Positions 24,001 to 37,310 are shown, numbered from the stretch's first letter. The stretch: DNA of 64,000 nucleotides from Morella rubra (GCA_003952965.2 CM025852.1:25957457-26021456), one strand, 5' to 3'. Made by a program: numbers and translations. The notes: generated by a model not told the origin, from the sequence alone.

Positions 24001-27000
24001 GAGGCACCCAAAAGAGTAAACCCAATGAGGAGAGTGAACAGATTGAGAGCATCTGATGAAGTGGTGGTTGAACCTTTGATAGATTCCGCTATAGACCATA
24101 AGATTGTTACTGCAGAACCACTAGCAGTTACAAAAGAAGGTGCTGAGTCCAGTCTTTCATTTGCAGTACGAGAGAATAATTCATCTGCAGGACTCCTTGT
24201 AAGAGATGAACACAATGTTGGGGAGCAATGAGTTTATGCTCACTTGAAGCTATATGAATTGAATTTACTCTTAACTATGCAGTTTATTTTACCCATATTC
24301 CATTCCGTGATATTGTAATGGAGTTCAATAACATATATACACATCAATTAACTTGATCGGAAGACAACATTCTAATGTAAAATGCTTGCAAGCAAGTTGT
24401 CATTGTGTAATGTTTCAGATACAGATGTCAGAATCATGCTAGTCATAGGTAATACTTCAGATTCAAATGTTAGAACAATGTTAGTTATTGTATGTATGTT
24501 ACTTGTACTATGTCCTCATCCAATGCATTTCTCGCAACACATTCTTCAGACAATAACTTGACCTTGAGGATAGCATCCTTCTTGACCAAGTCGATGATAA
24601 CTTTCTTGCGGTGAATCAGCCTCCTCAAATCATTCCACTTCCATGTACTTGACTAAAAATTATATCCCTCATGTATCCTCCATCTGAAGTTTGCTTCTTT
24701 TTCTGCTGGTTTTAAATGTGTCTAAATCGATATTGTACTGTCTTGGTTTTGGCCAGTTGTCTGCGTCCAATATGATAATTAGAGGCCAGCCCATCACATT
24801 TCAAGGACCCAGTACTCATCTTGTTCTAATTCGTGGCTTAATCTTTCCCTTTCACTGTGTATGGCACATTTTTTCTGATATTTATTGCTCTTCTTTCCTC
24901 TGTAACATCTTGTTCAAGTCGCTTTTGTGATGTTGCTTATGTCGCACAAATATTCTTCTGCTAATAGAAGACGATGAGGAGAATAGCCATGAGGTCCAAC
25001 GTAAAGCTGTGAAGGAATATTGGATTGCAATGAAAGAATACTACCTAGCAGTAAGTTCCTCCATTTTAGTTTTATTCTTCTTTTGCTCTTGGAAAATGTG
25101 CATGCAATGTTTATAACATGATATGGCAAGGGTGTTATTTTAGTGGTCATGTTGCTCTTAGGCGTAGGGGGATATGATAGAGACACCATTACTTGCTGTA
25201 CAATTTCTCTTCTTGTATAGCATGGCTATAAATTTCTTCCTTCTGACATTAAGTTTGATGTGCAATATTCTGCGTTTGCAAGTTCCTGTGATGTTTGTCA
25301 TTCCAATCACCATTGGGCGTAAGCTATTAACCATTCAATTGCTGCGCAGGCTGTCGATGCATTCGTTAAGGGTGAATATGCACGGGCAAACAAACTTGTA
25401 GAGCAGGTACATTATTTTCGTTTTATGTCAGTGATATTGATGCTTAGAGGCAAAAATGGTTGCCATTTAATTCTCACCTGTTTTTGAGTTATTCAAATTT
25501 GGATTTAAAACTTTTCTTTTCTCTTTTAAATTCCTGTAAATTAGGGTCCTCTTCTAAATTTCTCAGAATCTTTTACGGAATTACAGCTCTCCTGAGGTTG
25601 TTAAAGAAGTTCTTTGTTCTTGTTATGTCCAGTACAAACTTTGGCATTGTATCTTTCTTGAGACTATGAAATTGAAACTGTAACTTTTATCTACTAAATT
25701 TCTTTTTCTGTTGAACTTGTTTACATTTTATGCTCAGCCTGGAAATTCATGAGACTCACAGCTTAACAAAACAACAAATCTGCAACCTGGGAAGGGGTTA
25801 GTGATCAAGAAGTTAATGGAAATCATTCTCCTTGAAGAATTAGATCAACGCACAAATGAACCTTATAATCAATATTTCAATGACATATCTTAGATCCATG
25901 TTGAATTGACAAGTTCTTCTGTCAATTAAAAAGTTCGTTATGATGGGTCCCATTCCATTAGGTCCTGTCTAGAAACAACTTGTCGTGCTGAAATGATCAA
26001 ACTCGTGGATGTAGTCAGTAATGATTAGTCATGGGCACAAGGTTTCAGAAGTTAAGATGAGGTGGCAGATTCAAGCTCTCATCATGTTGGCAATTGACTT
26101 AAGAAACTTATTTTCGAAATCTTAATCTATCTATGCATTATGGTTATATACTTGAAGCATAAACTATATTTTCTGTTGGTAAACGGTGGATTTCTGTAAG
26201 TTGTGTAGTGGAGGTGATCTGTCCCCGGGATGTGGCATCCTTAGCTCGAGCAATTTACATCATTGGCCATATTAGTATATATTCATGAATCCTTATGACA
26301 TTTATTTTAATAGCTACTTATTGTTTGAAACTTCTAGGGACACTTTTTTATCAGAAAGGCACGAGAAGCGGACGAGAAAGCTGCTCAACAGCTTCTTGAA
26401 ACTAGGTTGGTTCAGAATGCAATTATTTCCTTCTTGAGTCACATGTTCTGTTTATTGCTTTATAAATCATATAACAAGTTTCATTTTAACAGCCCAGATG
26501 ATATAGTTTCTCTTGACTTGCATGACCTTGAACCTAGGGAAGCTCTAAATCTATTGAGGCTTCATTTAACGTCTCTTTCTGGCCTCCCAGGTAGGTTCCA
26601 TTGTTCTTTATATCTGAGAGTCAATGACTCGCTTTAGGTTGTGCCAGTTAGTCCTTTGGTTGAAGAGCTTTTTTAAGTCTTTTGCAGACCAAAGTAAAAA
26701 CACAAAAAGGGAGAAAGTGACTTTTTATTTTGCTCTTCTATCAGATTTTAGATACCTTAGGATCATAGTGGGGACCAGTGATGAAGATACTCCAAAAGGG
26801 GCTCGGAGACGACTGGTAAATTATCTAGCCCATGTAAACTAATTCCAACTCTCTTTTCATTCCCCTCATACCTGTATGACCACAGTTGATTCAACTTTTT
26901 ATATTCCAGATTTTAAAGCAACTGAAGAAGGAATCCATAAAATGGACCGAGGAGGCAGATGGTCGGACAATCATGATCCAAGTTGACATGATAAACCCAA

Positions 27001-27122
27001 AAAATTTGAGTTTTTCAAAAAAAGGGGTAAAAGAACTTGGAGAGGCCTCACATGGGGGGGGTCTAATCATTGTAAAGCTTCTGGAAATATGGATCTCACA
27101 GTTTGCAGCTGAACTTTTGTGA
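21021..27122 (+). CDS. SDE5: SDE5-like protein (DUF1771 and Smr domains), with an in-frame stop
   Basis: SDE5 is a putative RNA-export-like factor needed in plants for transgene silencing and trans-acting siRNA production. Exons: 21021-21652, 22005-22030, 22899-22976, 23679-23722, 23883-24139, 24968-25050, 25350-25406, 26338-26405, 26493-26590, 26745-26815 and 26910-27122; all junction phases agree. The N-terminal part ([20 protein letters not shown]) is UBA/CUE-like. Exons from 24968 give DUF1771 ([20 protein letters not shown], then [20 protein letters not shown]). Exons from 26493 give the Smr domain ([18 protein letters not shown]). The Smr loop reads [10 protein letters not shown] rather than the usual GxGxHS. 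The codon at 23959-23961 is TAA, inside a stretch that otherwise reads [21 protein letters not shown]. The C-terminus runs about 31 residues past SFSKKG. The start codon lies upstream (see 18144-18165). Identity is strong; integrity is doubtful. Confidence 0.85.
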
Positions 27123-27774
27123 GAAGAATGTTGAGACAAGCTGATACTGGTTAGAATACTGAACTTTTTGTGCGTGTCGTGTTAAAACTGTTTTGTCAGC
27201 AAGATGTTATCTACGATCTACTAAACTGGTGAAATTGGAGTGTTGAAGATGATCATTATTTTTCTATGTTTTATTAGTATTAGCTAACAGTTAGACGAGG
27301 GTTCATAAATTCGAGCCTATGGATCCATAGGGGAACAATACGCATATTCATTGACTCTTTACCTGTTCCAACAATTATGCCTTTAACGGGATGAGAGAGA
27401 TACCATAACCCCGTCTAGCTCAAAGGAATTACTACAGAAACCCCACTTTTTATCAGAGTAAACACCCATCATGGCCCATCCAATCCTCTTCTGAGAGGTG
27501 TTTAGGGGTAAAAATGCTATTATAAGGTTGCATCTCCTTCTATACGATTCACACAACCCTATCTTCCATCAGTCAAGTCTCATGCATTCTGATCCATTGA
27601 CTTTGCAAAGACCAAAAAAAAAAAAAAATGCAAGGCAACCTTTGTCAATCGTTGCCCTCTAGCATATACAGGGAGAGACTCAAAATTCACGGCGAAAGGG
27701 AAGGGATAAGAACACCTTGTATTCGCAACATAGAAAGATTCTAATGCAGCAGGAAAATTATACATTGGGATCTT

Positions 27775-30700
27775 TTAATGAGGTCCTTGTGTGAGTCTCT
27801 GCATCTCGTTTTGGTCATTCAGAGTTTCAATCAGAAGGGGAGGCGCATATTGGGCTGTCCCTTGGTGCTCTTCCGAATCCTGGCAGTATGAAAGAATGAT
27901 GGTATCAATTGACATCTCCACCACTCCAAAGAAAAGTGTCGCGACAACATAGCCAAGTCCCCAGCAAACCTACATACACATATATGCAAATTACATTCAG
28001 CAAATTATGCAAGAGCCATTTAGAATTCATGTATATGATTAGGACGAACAAAATGTGTTTTTTTTTTGGCTGAGGGGGAGGAAAGAAAGAAACATACCAA
28101 TGCAGGAAACAGCGGGGAAGAGATCCTGTTATGGGCAGATCTGTATTTGTGGGTATCCAACATGAGGAAGGCAAAAAGAGCACTCGAAAGGCTTACACAC
28201 AATTTTCCAAGAAATAGAATAACATCTCCAATCACATTCACCCTCCCTATTCGCAGGATGTTGTTGAGGATCAATTCCGTTGCAATTGCAGAAGCCTTAC
28301 AGAAACTTTTACCTGTGATGGCAATCTGCAAGAGCACAAGCAGACATACAAGAAACCAAGGCCAATGTTTGAGAACAAGAAGTATCATGCCTTGAGCATT
28401 TATTAATTTGAAAACAGTGACCTGGAATGCGTACACCCAACAGTAGAGAAAATTCTTCAATTAGGACAAAGAAAAAGTTTATGAAATGAGAATTGGCAGT
28501 CATGTGGTGCCACAAGGAACAAGTGAAATGGACAATGTTTATTACATACAAGCTTCACATTTTCCTTGACTCTGCTCTATTCCATCTTTTTTCATTTTCT
28601 TTTCATCACTTATTTCTTATTGTTTACTTCTATTTTCTGCCTTGCTAAAAGCATTGGCAACTTGAATGCAGGTCCATGATCATACTCAACCACCCGCACG
28701 ACTACTAGGGGCAGAAATCCTGCAAATATGAGGAAAGAAAATTTGCCCCAACAGAAAAAATAAAAAAATAAGAGAGAAAAGAAAACTGCATTTTTACTAT
28801 TCAGAGTTGGCATACTTCAGCAAATATGATAACATTGTGATAACAAACTTGAAAATGCATCCTTTTTCTCTTTTCTCTTCTTTTTTTTTTTTTTGTATGC
28901 CATCATTTTCTTTTTCAGATCATATATATTTTTAGCAATTATCTCCCACTTGGTATCATGGGACCAATGCCTCCTAGCATGCCCATCACCTAGATAAGAG
29001 TAGTAGAGAATGCATGTTATTTTCCTTCCATACCACTAATATTCCAGCCAGTGTGCTCCTTTTGTTATAATACAGCAACTATTTAGTAGATGAACCCCCT
29101 TAAATGAATAAATGCCTGCATATACAACCTTCCTTGAAACAAATGTTTTCTAAATTTACCATAATGTAGGCATTGCGGTTCACAGACTTGATTGTCCACT
29201 CAATGCCCCTGAGGCAACCCCAAGACGAATGGAATGCCACTTTTCCTATCCAGCTATCAGGTGTGGTACTAGCAACTTTCAGTCTGCGACGAATTGATTC
29301 GAGCATAAACCGGATTGATTCCACAAATGATACGACCAGGGAGCCAAGAGCAACAGACCCAAGGCTGTACCGCATAAGCCGCTTCATGGAGGAAAAAACT
29401 GGAAGAAATGGAATTTCTTGCTGCATCTGCAAGGGCAATAAGCAATTATAAAGGAGAGTTGCAGATTATCAAAGAATCTCTATCTTCTACTACTTGAAAA
29501 TTACAAAACATGAGTTTAAGAAAATAGTCTATCTTGTTTAAAGTTAGTTGTTTTGTAAACAATGTTTTGAAACACATAAAGATATTACTGAATAAATAAA
29601 CTAGGTGCTTTATAGTTTTATACAGGAATCCATTCTCTAAACGCTTGGAGCCCAAACTCTTGCATAATCCAGGGGATCTAACAATGTTAGCTTTAGGGAT
29701 AACAAACACAGGCGAGAACTAGAGAATATCACATCTTACTTCTGAATTTGTTAAACTAGCAAAATGCCATAGGATAATCCAGTTTAATCAAACACAGCAT
29801 TCCACATTGTGGAATTAATCAAAAGTCTCTGTCTTGTTGGAAGTATTTCCATTCTTGGAATAACATTCAAGAGAGTTATTTCTACACATACAAAGAGCAA
29901 AAAAAAAAAAAAAAAAAAAACACCAAATATCTCCCATTCTGGTGTAAACTGTCCATATGGCTTAGCAACTTACTGATGTTTCACCACGAGCCCAATAATA
30001 AGAAGCAACAGAACCTGCAATCACTGTGGATGAGCATGCGATTAAAAATTGTGTAGCCCAGTAACACCCAAATAGGTGGAAAAGGATGGCTACTCCTATA
30101 TGAGGAGTGTAATGAATACTATAGCCGCAGCAACGATCACAGTTCACCCTTTTTGACACAAGATCATAAGCACAGCAGTTGGCGTTGCAATCATTCTGGA
30201 CGACTTGACCAGAGCTGAACATATGGAGAGCAGCTGACAACCAGAACATGTAAAATATTGCAAGGACAGAGTATGGTATGATTGGAAAAATTATGAGCGC
30301 TTGCACTTCTCCTATGACCTTTGCAGCAACCTGCATAAATGTTGAAAGAAACGTAAGTGATTAACTCCGGAAATAAGATTTCTCTTGGGACAGCTCGCTG
30401 CTAGTCAACTCCCATTCAGGAGAAAACCTGTATCCAACTCAGAATGGTTACTGGACAAGGATGGAATTGGTGAGATTCCCATATCATAGCGGACCGCTAG
30501 AGGTTAATGTTGTTTTCAGAATGAAAGTCAACGAATCGGTGATCTCAATCATCACTTAGGAAATTCAAGATGCGATTTAAATCAGATAGAAATCTGTAAC
30601 TAAAATAAAGGAATCCGTAACTACATTTCACAAATAATATAGGAATCTGTAACTACATCTCACTAATTTTCTTGCTTTAGTATTTGATTAAGCTTCAGCA

Positions 30701-33700
30701 CCCGGGATAATATAGGTCATAGACCTAAACAGGTGGCTGATTAAGAGAAAGTATTAGGTATTTGAGCCCAACAATTGGAAGTGCACATTTAAAAGAAGTC
30801 TCTCCTTTAACATCAAATCTAACACTTGGAAATTAAGGATCAAAATATCCAATCAATTTTTTTCTTTTTTTCATCCCTATCATGAACGTCTATGTACCAC
30901 AATGCTTAACCTTCAGCATGATTTAGTGGACACCTCTATTGAAGTGATTCAGCTCAATCCTGCTTCACATGGACTCCTGACACTCTGACATGTTTTTTCA
31001 AGTTATTGAAATGAATAAGACATATCTTAGCAGAAGTCCTGTTATGAGAGGCATCCAAAATAAAGTATTAGAAAAGTCAAATTTCTAAGGGTCGCATAAA
31101 AGACGGGGCGGATATGAGGCCCTTTGAGGCATTAAAAACTAGCAGCCACCACGATCCAAGAGCTGCACTTTTAATATTGGGACCATGTTTCTTCACCATA
31201 CTATGACTGCTTTGCACCCATTAAGTGTTCAATATGAATTGATTCATAATAAACTCCATTAACTAAACTGCAATATGTTCATTGTATTCTATGGTTTCTC
31301 ATGCAAAAGTAGAAAGAATCTAAATAAAGGCGCATATGCGGGAAGGGGGGCCCAACTCCAAAAGTGAACAGATCTTTCGTCTAAGTCAAAGTTTGGAGCT
31401 TCTTATTTTTTGAATCACTTGGATCCCTTCCTAATATCTCTTCATTTCAACAAAATTCCTTGGACCAGCCTCCCCGGGTATTTATTTGTGCACTAAATAA
31501 ACCTTATCATTGTGCAAAAACATCGTAAGGTCTCTAACGTTCTGGAAAACATAACTTATTGTTAAATTTCACATTATAATTTAGACATAAGACTTGCCTT
31601 CAGGACAGATGTTGCCATAATGATGCGGCGGACAATGACAATTGATGTAAAAATGCCAACAACCATAATAACCGTCATTAGAACCGCTACAGCACGAAGA
31701 TGATTGATCTCCTGAAAGATGAACACTGACGAGGAAGTCAGAACTGCATATATAGAGAGAGCTCCAATATCAAGACTTCAATTTATGATGATACCAACCC
31801 TTCCGAATATGCGGAGGTATGGATCGTGCCCACCAATGACAGGGGAGACAGCATCGTTTCCTATCCATCCAGCTAGTAGCAAGGAAGACAATTACTTCAT
31901 TATATTAGTAAAGAATTACCTCATTTACGATTATACAAGAAAATGAAGTACACAACTTGACCCGGTCATTCCTATATGCTTGTGTCTCAAAAGAAGTATC
32001 AAAGATCTGAAATTTATCTCTAACGGTATAGAAACCTCTAGTAAATTCCAACTGTCAAAGTTATTATGCAAGCACCCAATGTCAGGATTTAGAATCAAGG
32101 GAATTGGGTTGTAATTCTTTTTTGTATAAGCTTCATATGGACTTCAATAATGACTGATAGCTTTGAGTCAAATGAGACCAAAGAGAGTTTGCAACGCATT
32201 GTTAAACAAGTTATGTAATGAATTCAAATAACAATCAATGAATTAAATTTTCACACCCACATAATACTAAGTCTTAAATTCAACAAAACAATAGAAGTTC
32301 GTCTCCTGACCTTTTAAGTAGTAAAACATTGTCACTGCTACTATGAGAACATTAAAGACAACAACAGTTATCCAAGGCATTGCAGCAACAAAATGCCGAA
32401 TCATCAGCAGCCAAATCACTGATAGAAACAATGGCAAGATTCCCCCACAAACAATCAACACTGGCCATGCCTTTCCAATATCAGCCATGTATCTCTGCAG
32501 AAAGTTCCTAACTGATCAGTTTGCATTCTATGATGCAGAATAAGCATAAATGCCCAACCAAAGTACATTTTTGAATGTAAACCATAAAGGAATCATGGAA
32601 GAATTAAGGTCAACATTTTAACAAGAAAGTTGAGAGGTGAGGAATAAGCTAATGCTCTCCATTGAATGACCAACCAATTTACGAAAGAGCATTAGCTGCT
32701 CAGCCTCTCTGAGAAGGAAGCATTCAGCAGAGATTCTTATTGAATGGATTGGCTGGATGAGTGTTATGAATCGAAGATGCCTCTAGTACCATAGCCGCAG
32801 GCTGTGACCATCTTAAAATCAATAAGGGGCCACCAAAACATACAAATATGAATTATAGGGAGAGTAAAAAAACTGTTTTTAAATAAGGACAATGTAATTA
32901 AAGGAGAAAAAATCAAACCCCAAGAGACAGAAAATATACAGATACAAAAAGTATAGATGTCACCCCACAAAAAGTAAACAGGAAAACAGGCATCAAGTCA
33001 CCCCACAAAGTATAGATGTCATCAAATGGAAAAAACCACAGAAGGATTTACTTTATCAAAAATAACAAGCCAATTTCAAAACAGGAGTATAGTGCAAAAA
33101 GCTATGAAGCTGTAAACCTATAAACTTTCCATGACAGTGCCACAACTGTTATTAAGAAGGGCTACTGAGAAAAAAGGTTGTCAACCTTTAAGGCAGATGA
33201 CCGAGAATTGATGGACCTGTGAATGGATTTGTCTATTAGGATATCCTCGTTGATTTTCACACCACCCATCTGCTGCCAATGCCTCAAAGACATGTTTGAT
33301 GCACGAGCAATAAACTGGCAGCTCCAATAAACTGTGCCAAAGTACAAAAAGTGCCAACTTTGTGACATAAAGTATGAGATAAGATATGTACGTGCACACT
33401 TACATACATATGTATGCATCTGTCTATATATACACACACGCAAACATGCATCAACCAAAATTGTAGATGTTCCATGAGCTTCCTGAGTCTTATCTCAGTG
33501 GCAACAGTTTTGCAACCAACATCACAAATCAATGCGTGCATACGCACTGAATCATATAAGATTAACCACGCATTAAACCACATAATAGCATCAGGACAGA
33601 AGTAAGCCAAAGAGTAGAGTAGGCAAAATCTTTCCATGAGCTTCTTAAGTGCCAACTGCAAATGCATGCACGCACACACATATACACAATCAATCAAAAA

Positions 33701-36130
33701 CTATTAATGCAATACATTAAAGAAGAAATGGAACACATGACAGAAGTAAGTTCACATACCATTTACACTTGGAAATATTACAGGGTAACAAGGTCCCTGA
33801 AGTTGAAGAGAGGTGTTCCTCATATCTGGTGTCAGGAACTCATAATAATCATAATTCCGATCAATCCAATCATCCATTGAGAGATGGATATCTCCATCTG
33901 GATAATCACAGACCCAATTTAGTGAATCTTCAGACGGGATAGGGCAATCCAATAAGCATATAGTCCTCGCATTGGCCAGCTTAAATTGGCTGCTTTTCAA
34001 ACCACTTTGATAAACCTGATTAGGATTTAACCAATATCTAAGTTCCAATTCACGAAGGTCAGGTTTCGAGTTCTTGTCACCACACACGTTTCCTTTATAG
34101 TCCAGCCCATATGTAAGCCTGGCAAGCCACAAAAGTCATTCAAAATTGAAAGACAGAAAGGAATAATGTCCAAAAATGTGTGTAAAGCCACTTCTAATTA
34201 CTGACAGAATCGATTTTCAGTATTCAGACCATTTATAGCCCCGTGTTTATTATTGAAATATCAATGGAACAAAACCAATTTCTACTTTAATATAAAGCCT
34301 TCAATAGCTAACAAGGCCAATGACCTATCAGAAGCCATCTCCCAAGACCCATACGTAGAAATGTATGGATCAGCACTAAGTTAAAAAAGAGGACACACCT
34401 GCTTATTCCTTTCCTCTGAAGTAACTGAATTGTGCATAGCGCAATCTTTAAATAAGTTGACTCGGACCCTATTGAATCATATAAGATTAACCACGATATA
34501 CACACATTAAACAAGAAATGGAACACATAATAGCATCAGGACAGAAGTAAGCTTATATATATTACATAAACCCAAAGAGTAGAGTAGGCAAAATCTTTCC
34601 ATGAGCTTCTTAAGTCTTATCTCATTGACACCAGTCTAGCAACTGCAAATGCATGCACGCACACACATATACACAATCAATCAAAAACTATTAATGCAAT
34701 ACATTAAAGAAGAAATGGAACACATGACAGAAGTAAGTTCACATACCATTTACACTTGGAAATATTACAGGGTAACAAGGTCCCTGAAGTTGAAGAGAGG
34801 TGTTCCTCATATCTGGTGTCAGGAACTCATAATAATCATAATTCCGATCAATCCAATCATCCATTGAGAGATGGATATCTCCATCTGGATAATCACAGAC
34901 CCAATTTAGTGAATCTTCAGACGGGATAGGGCAATCCAATAAGCATATAGTCCTCGCATTGGCCAGCTTAAATTGGCTGCTTTTCAAACCACTTTGATAA
35001 ACCTGATTAGGATTTAACCAATATCTAAGTTCCAATTCACGAAGGTCAGGTTTCGAGTTCTTGTCACCACACACGTTTCCTTTATAGTCCAGCCCATATG
35101 TAAGCCTGGCAAGCCACAAAAGTCATTCAAAATTGAAAGACAGAAAGGAATAATGTCCAAAAATGTGTGTAAAGCCACTTCTAATTACTGACAGAATCGA
35201 TTTTCAGTATTCAGACCATTTATAGCCCCGTGTTTATTATTGAAATATCAATGGAACAAAACCAATTTCTACTTTAATATAAAGCCTTCAATAGCTAACA
35301 AGGCCAATGACCTATCAGAAGCCATCTCCCAAGACCCATACGTAGAAATGTATGGATCAGCACTAAGTTAAAAAAGAGGACACTTTAAAACCTGCTTATT
35401 CCTTTCCTCTGAAGTAACTGAATTGTGCATAGCGCAATCTTTAAATAAGTTGACTCGGACCCAATATTTAAGGAAATCCAAGTAGCGCAAAGCGCTCTCG
35501 GCTTAAAAAGAGCTACCAATGTTCCATTTCATTGTCCTTCCTCTATTCTTCAGTAATGAAACCCACAATGAGTAGAATAAAATGTACATCCAAAGCACAA
35601 AGTGAGAGACACTAGTTTTGCTTCAAAATTCACCGGGACAAAGCAGCAAAACAGATGAAGATCAAGAATATCAACTTGAGGGACTAAAATCTAAATGATG
35701 TATTTACTGCTTGCACGGATTTCCTTCACACGGCTAAGGAAGAGACAAGCATAGAAAACAGAGCAGCTAACGAGAAACCCATAAAAAAAAGTACTACAGA
35801 TAAGAGCCAGTAAAGGAAACCATTAGAGGGATTCTCATTTCTCAATGTTGCCCAAAACAACACGCAGAAAAAATGTTGCCCAAATGAAGAACACTCGTTT
35901 GAGGACTGAAAAACTAGATAAATTGGGTGGTATTAGATACTTTACCTTAATGGGTTTCCTTGGTAGAACCCAAAGCTGGAGTTAACAATCATAGCAACCC
36001 AGAAGGCAATAAAGATCAGAAGAAAGACAACGTCTCTGCATTTCCTGTTGTGCCTTATGATCCCACCCATTTGGGCGTTCCCATCACTTGATGGGTACCT
36101 CCCTATCACTGCTCCCAAAGGACCCCTCAT
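27775..36130 (-). CDS. CTL1: Choline transporter-like protein, CTL1/CHER1 type
   Basis: CTL1 (CHER1) is a plant choline-transporter-like membrane protein acting at the trans-Golgi and plasma membrane, needed for sieve-plate formation and vesicle trafficking. Exons on the minus strand: 36130-35946, 35105-34747 or its copy 34118-33760, 33331-33186, 32494-32311, 31872-31799, 31711-31598, 30330-29974, 29426-29160, 28325-28098 and 27969-27775. Using one copy of exon 2 gives 702 residues, close to the roughly 700 expected. Landmarks: an N-terminal span (residues 33-52), a long extracellular loop with paired cysteines (exon 2), CGGILPLFLSVIWLLMIRHF, GEVQALIIFPIIPYS, NCCAYDLVSKRVNCDRCCGY, GSVALGSLVVSFVES, and KSVNRNAYIM joined to IAITGKSFCK. 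The intron after ...SVLK has a GC donor (31597). The start is in a GA-rich leader. Exon 2 is duplicated in tandem and is not a multiple of three. Confidence 0.95.
31333..31597 (-). other. GC donor of a CTL1 intron (5' part of the intron shown)
   Basis: The exon ends SVLK at 31598 and the next bases read GCAAGT, the optimal GC-type donor (AAG|GCAAGT). The intron continues to the acceptor at 30332-30331, after which the frame resumes VAAKVIGEVQA. Family homologues have LKVAAK contiguous, so the junction is certain at protein level. Confidence 0.9.
33548..35462. repeat. Tandem duplication of about 1 kb containing CTL1 exon 2
   Basis: Unit A is 33548-34469 and unit B is 34473-35462. The 359-nt exon encodes an identical protein segment in both (34118-33760 and 35105-34747), and both keep the same acceptor and donor. 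Differences are mostly small indels at the left part of the units: B has extra segments near 34500-34520, 34553-34572 and 34613-34638. The flanking intron is also duplicated. A more diverged partial third copy of the left part can be seen at about 33471-33515 (TTCCATGAGCTTCCTGAGTC). The high identity points to a recent event. Confidence 0.95.
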
Positions 36131-36300
36131 TTACACACCTTACTCTCTCAAGTCTCAAGCTTCGTAAGCAAAAGAACTTAGACACGCAGAGAGCGAGAGA
36201 GAGGGAGGAGAGAGACAGAAAGACGGAGAGACAGAGCGAGGGTTGGTTCAGTGGAGTGTGTAGTAGAGAAGAAGCTAGGAAGGTGTGAACCGTGCAAGAC
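36131..36300 (-). promoter_or_regulatory. CTL1 5' leader
   Basis: The sequence upstream of the CTL1 start on the minus strand is strongly pyrimidine-rich on that strand (GAGAGAG on the plus strand, 36185-36240), as in many plant leaders. No clear TATA box was identified. Confidence 0.45.
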
Positions 36301-37310
36301 TGGAGAGGGTTTTAGATTGGAATGTTTTTTAAATTAACGTCATTGTCTGACAGTGAAACAAATATATCTAATATAAGTCCGACGTTTAAGAATTTTTGTC
36401 TGGTCGGTTAAGACTTGAGAGAGATTCTCAGTAGAGATTTAGCTCCGCTTGCATCGTGGAATCTTGGCAGGGAATTGCTTATCGCATCTAAATGAAAATT
36501 GGCTTCTAGCATTATTTGAGTCTTTCCATTTATACGGAATTTATTAGATTTGTAGCACAAAACATTGATCAGAACAACTACCTACTATAATTTACTGATT
36601 GAATCCTTTAGAAAGTGATGGCGAACGAAAAATTCGAACCAAAATTAATCATAAAATTGCTATCGTGATTATGCTAATTCCCTTCATGGGCTTTCTTTTT
36701 TCTTCTTTTTAGAGAGTGAAGATTCCTAAGGAACTTTCATTTTTAAGTAATAAAACTTTTAAATTTGAGTACTAACGAGTAAAAATCACCAATATAGGAA
36801 TTTTCAGAAAAAGTTCATAAAAAAATTAGTTTTTTTAAGCATTAGCACTTGTTAATTTTTTTAAAAAAAAACATAAAATTAAAATGCACAGATTACGGAT
36901 TTCTCTTTTTTGTTTTTACTAGGGATTGTTTCTTGATTTTCATCTCAAATTACCTTCTAGAATCTGTATTACTGAGTAACCGACTTAAAAAATATATGAA
37001 ATATAAATATATTATTGCATTGCCCAGTAGCTAGATTAGATAGACAAAGGGTTGTTTGTTTGTCAAAATTTTGGAGAATATTTTCGAAATTTTAAGAATC
37101 TTTACTTTATTGAGATTTATTGGGGTTTGTGAAAAGTGAAGTGTGTATGTGTAAAAGTTAAAAATTTTGACATATGTTTATTTTACTGAAAATTTTCATA
37201 TCCCAAAATATTGGAGGAATAAACGGTGTCAAAATAAATTTTTAAAAAAAGAAAAAAGAAAAAAGTAGCTGCAAGTTGTGGGGAATATAGACTGTGGGTG
37301 GAAACCTTTA
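36301..37310. other. Intergenic, AT-rich
   Basis: No gene was recognised. A weak TIR-like pair (about 37049 and 37226) may be another decayed MITE but is too diverged to claim. Confidence 0.4.

Noticed and set aside
23997..24215. Minus-strand open frame
   Set aside because: Antisense shadow of the SDE5 exon.
37049..37226. Possible MITE with GTTTGTTTGTC ends
   Set aside because: The two ends are too diverged, and no flanking duplication was seen.
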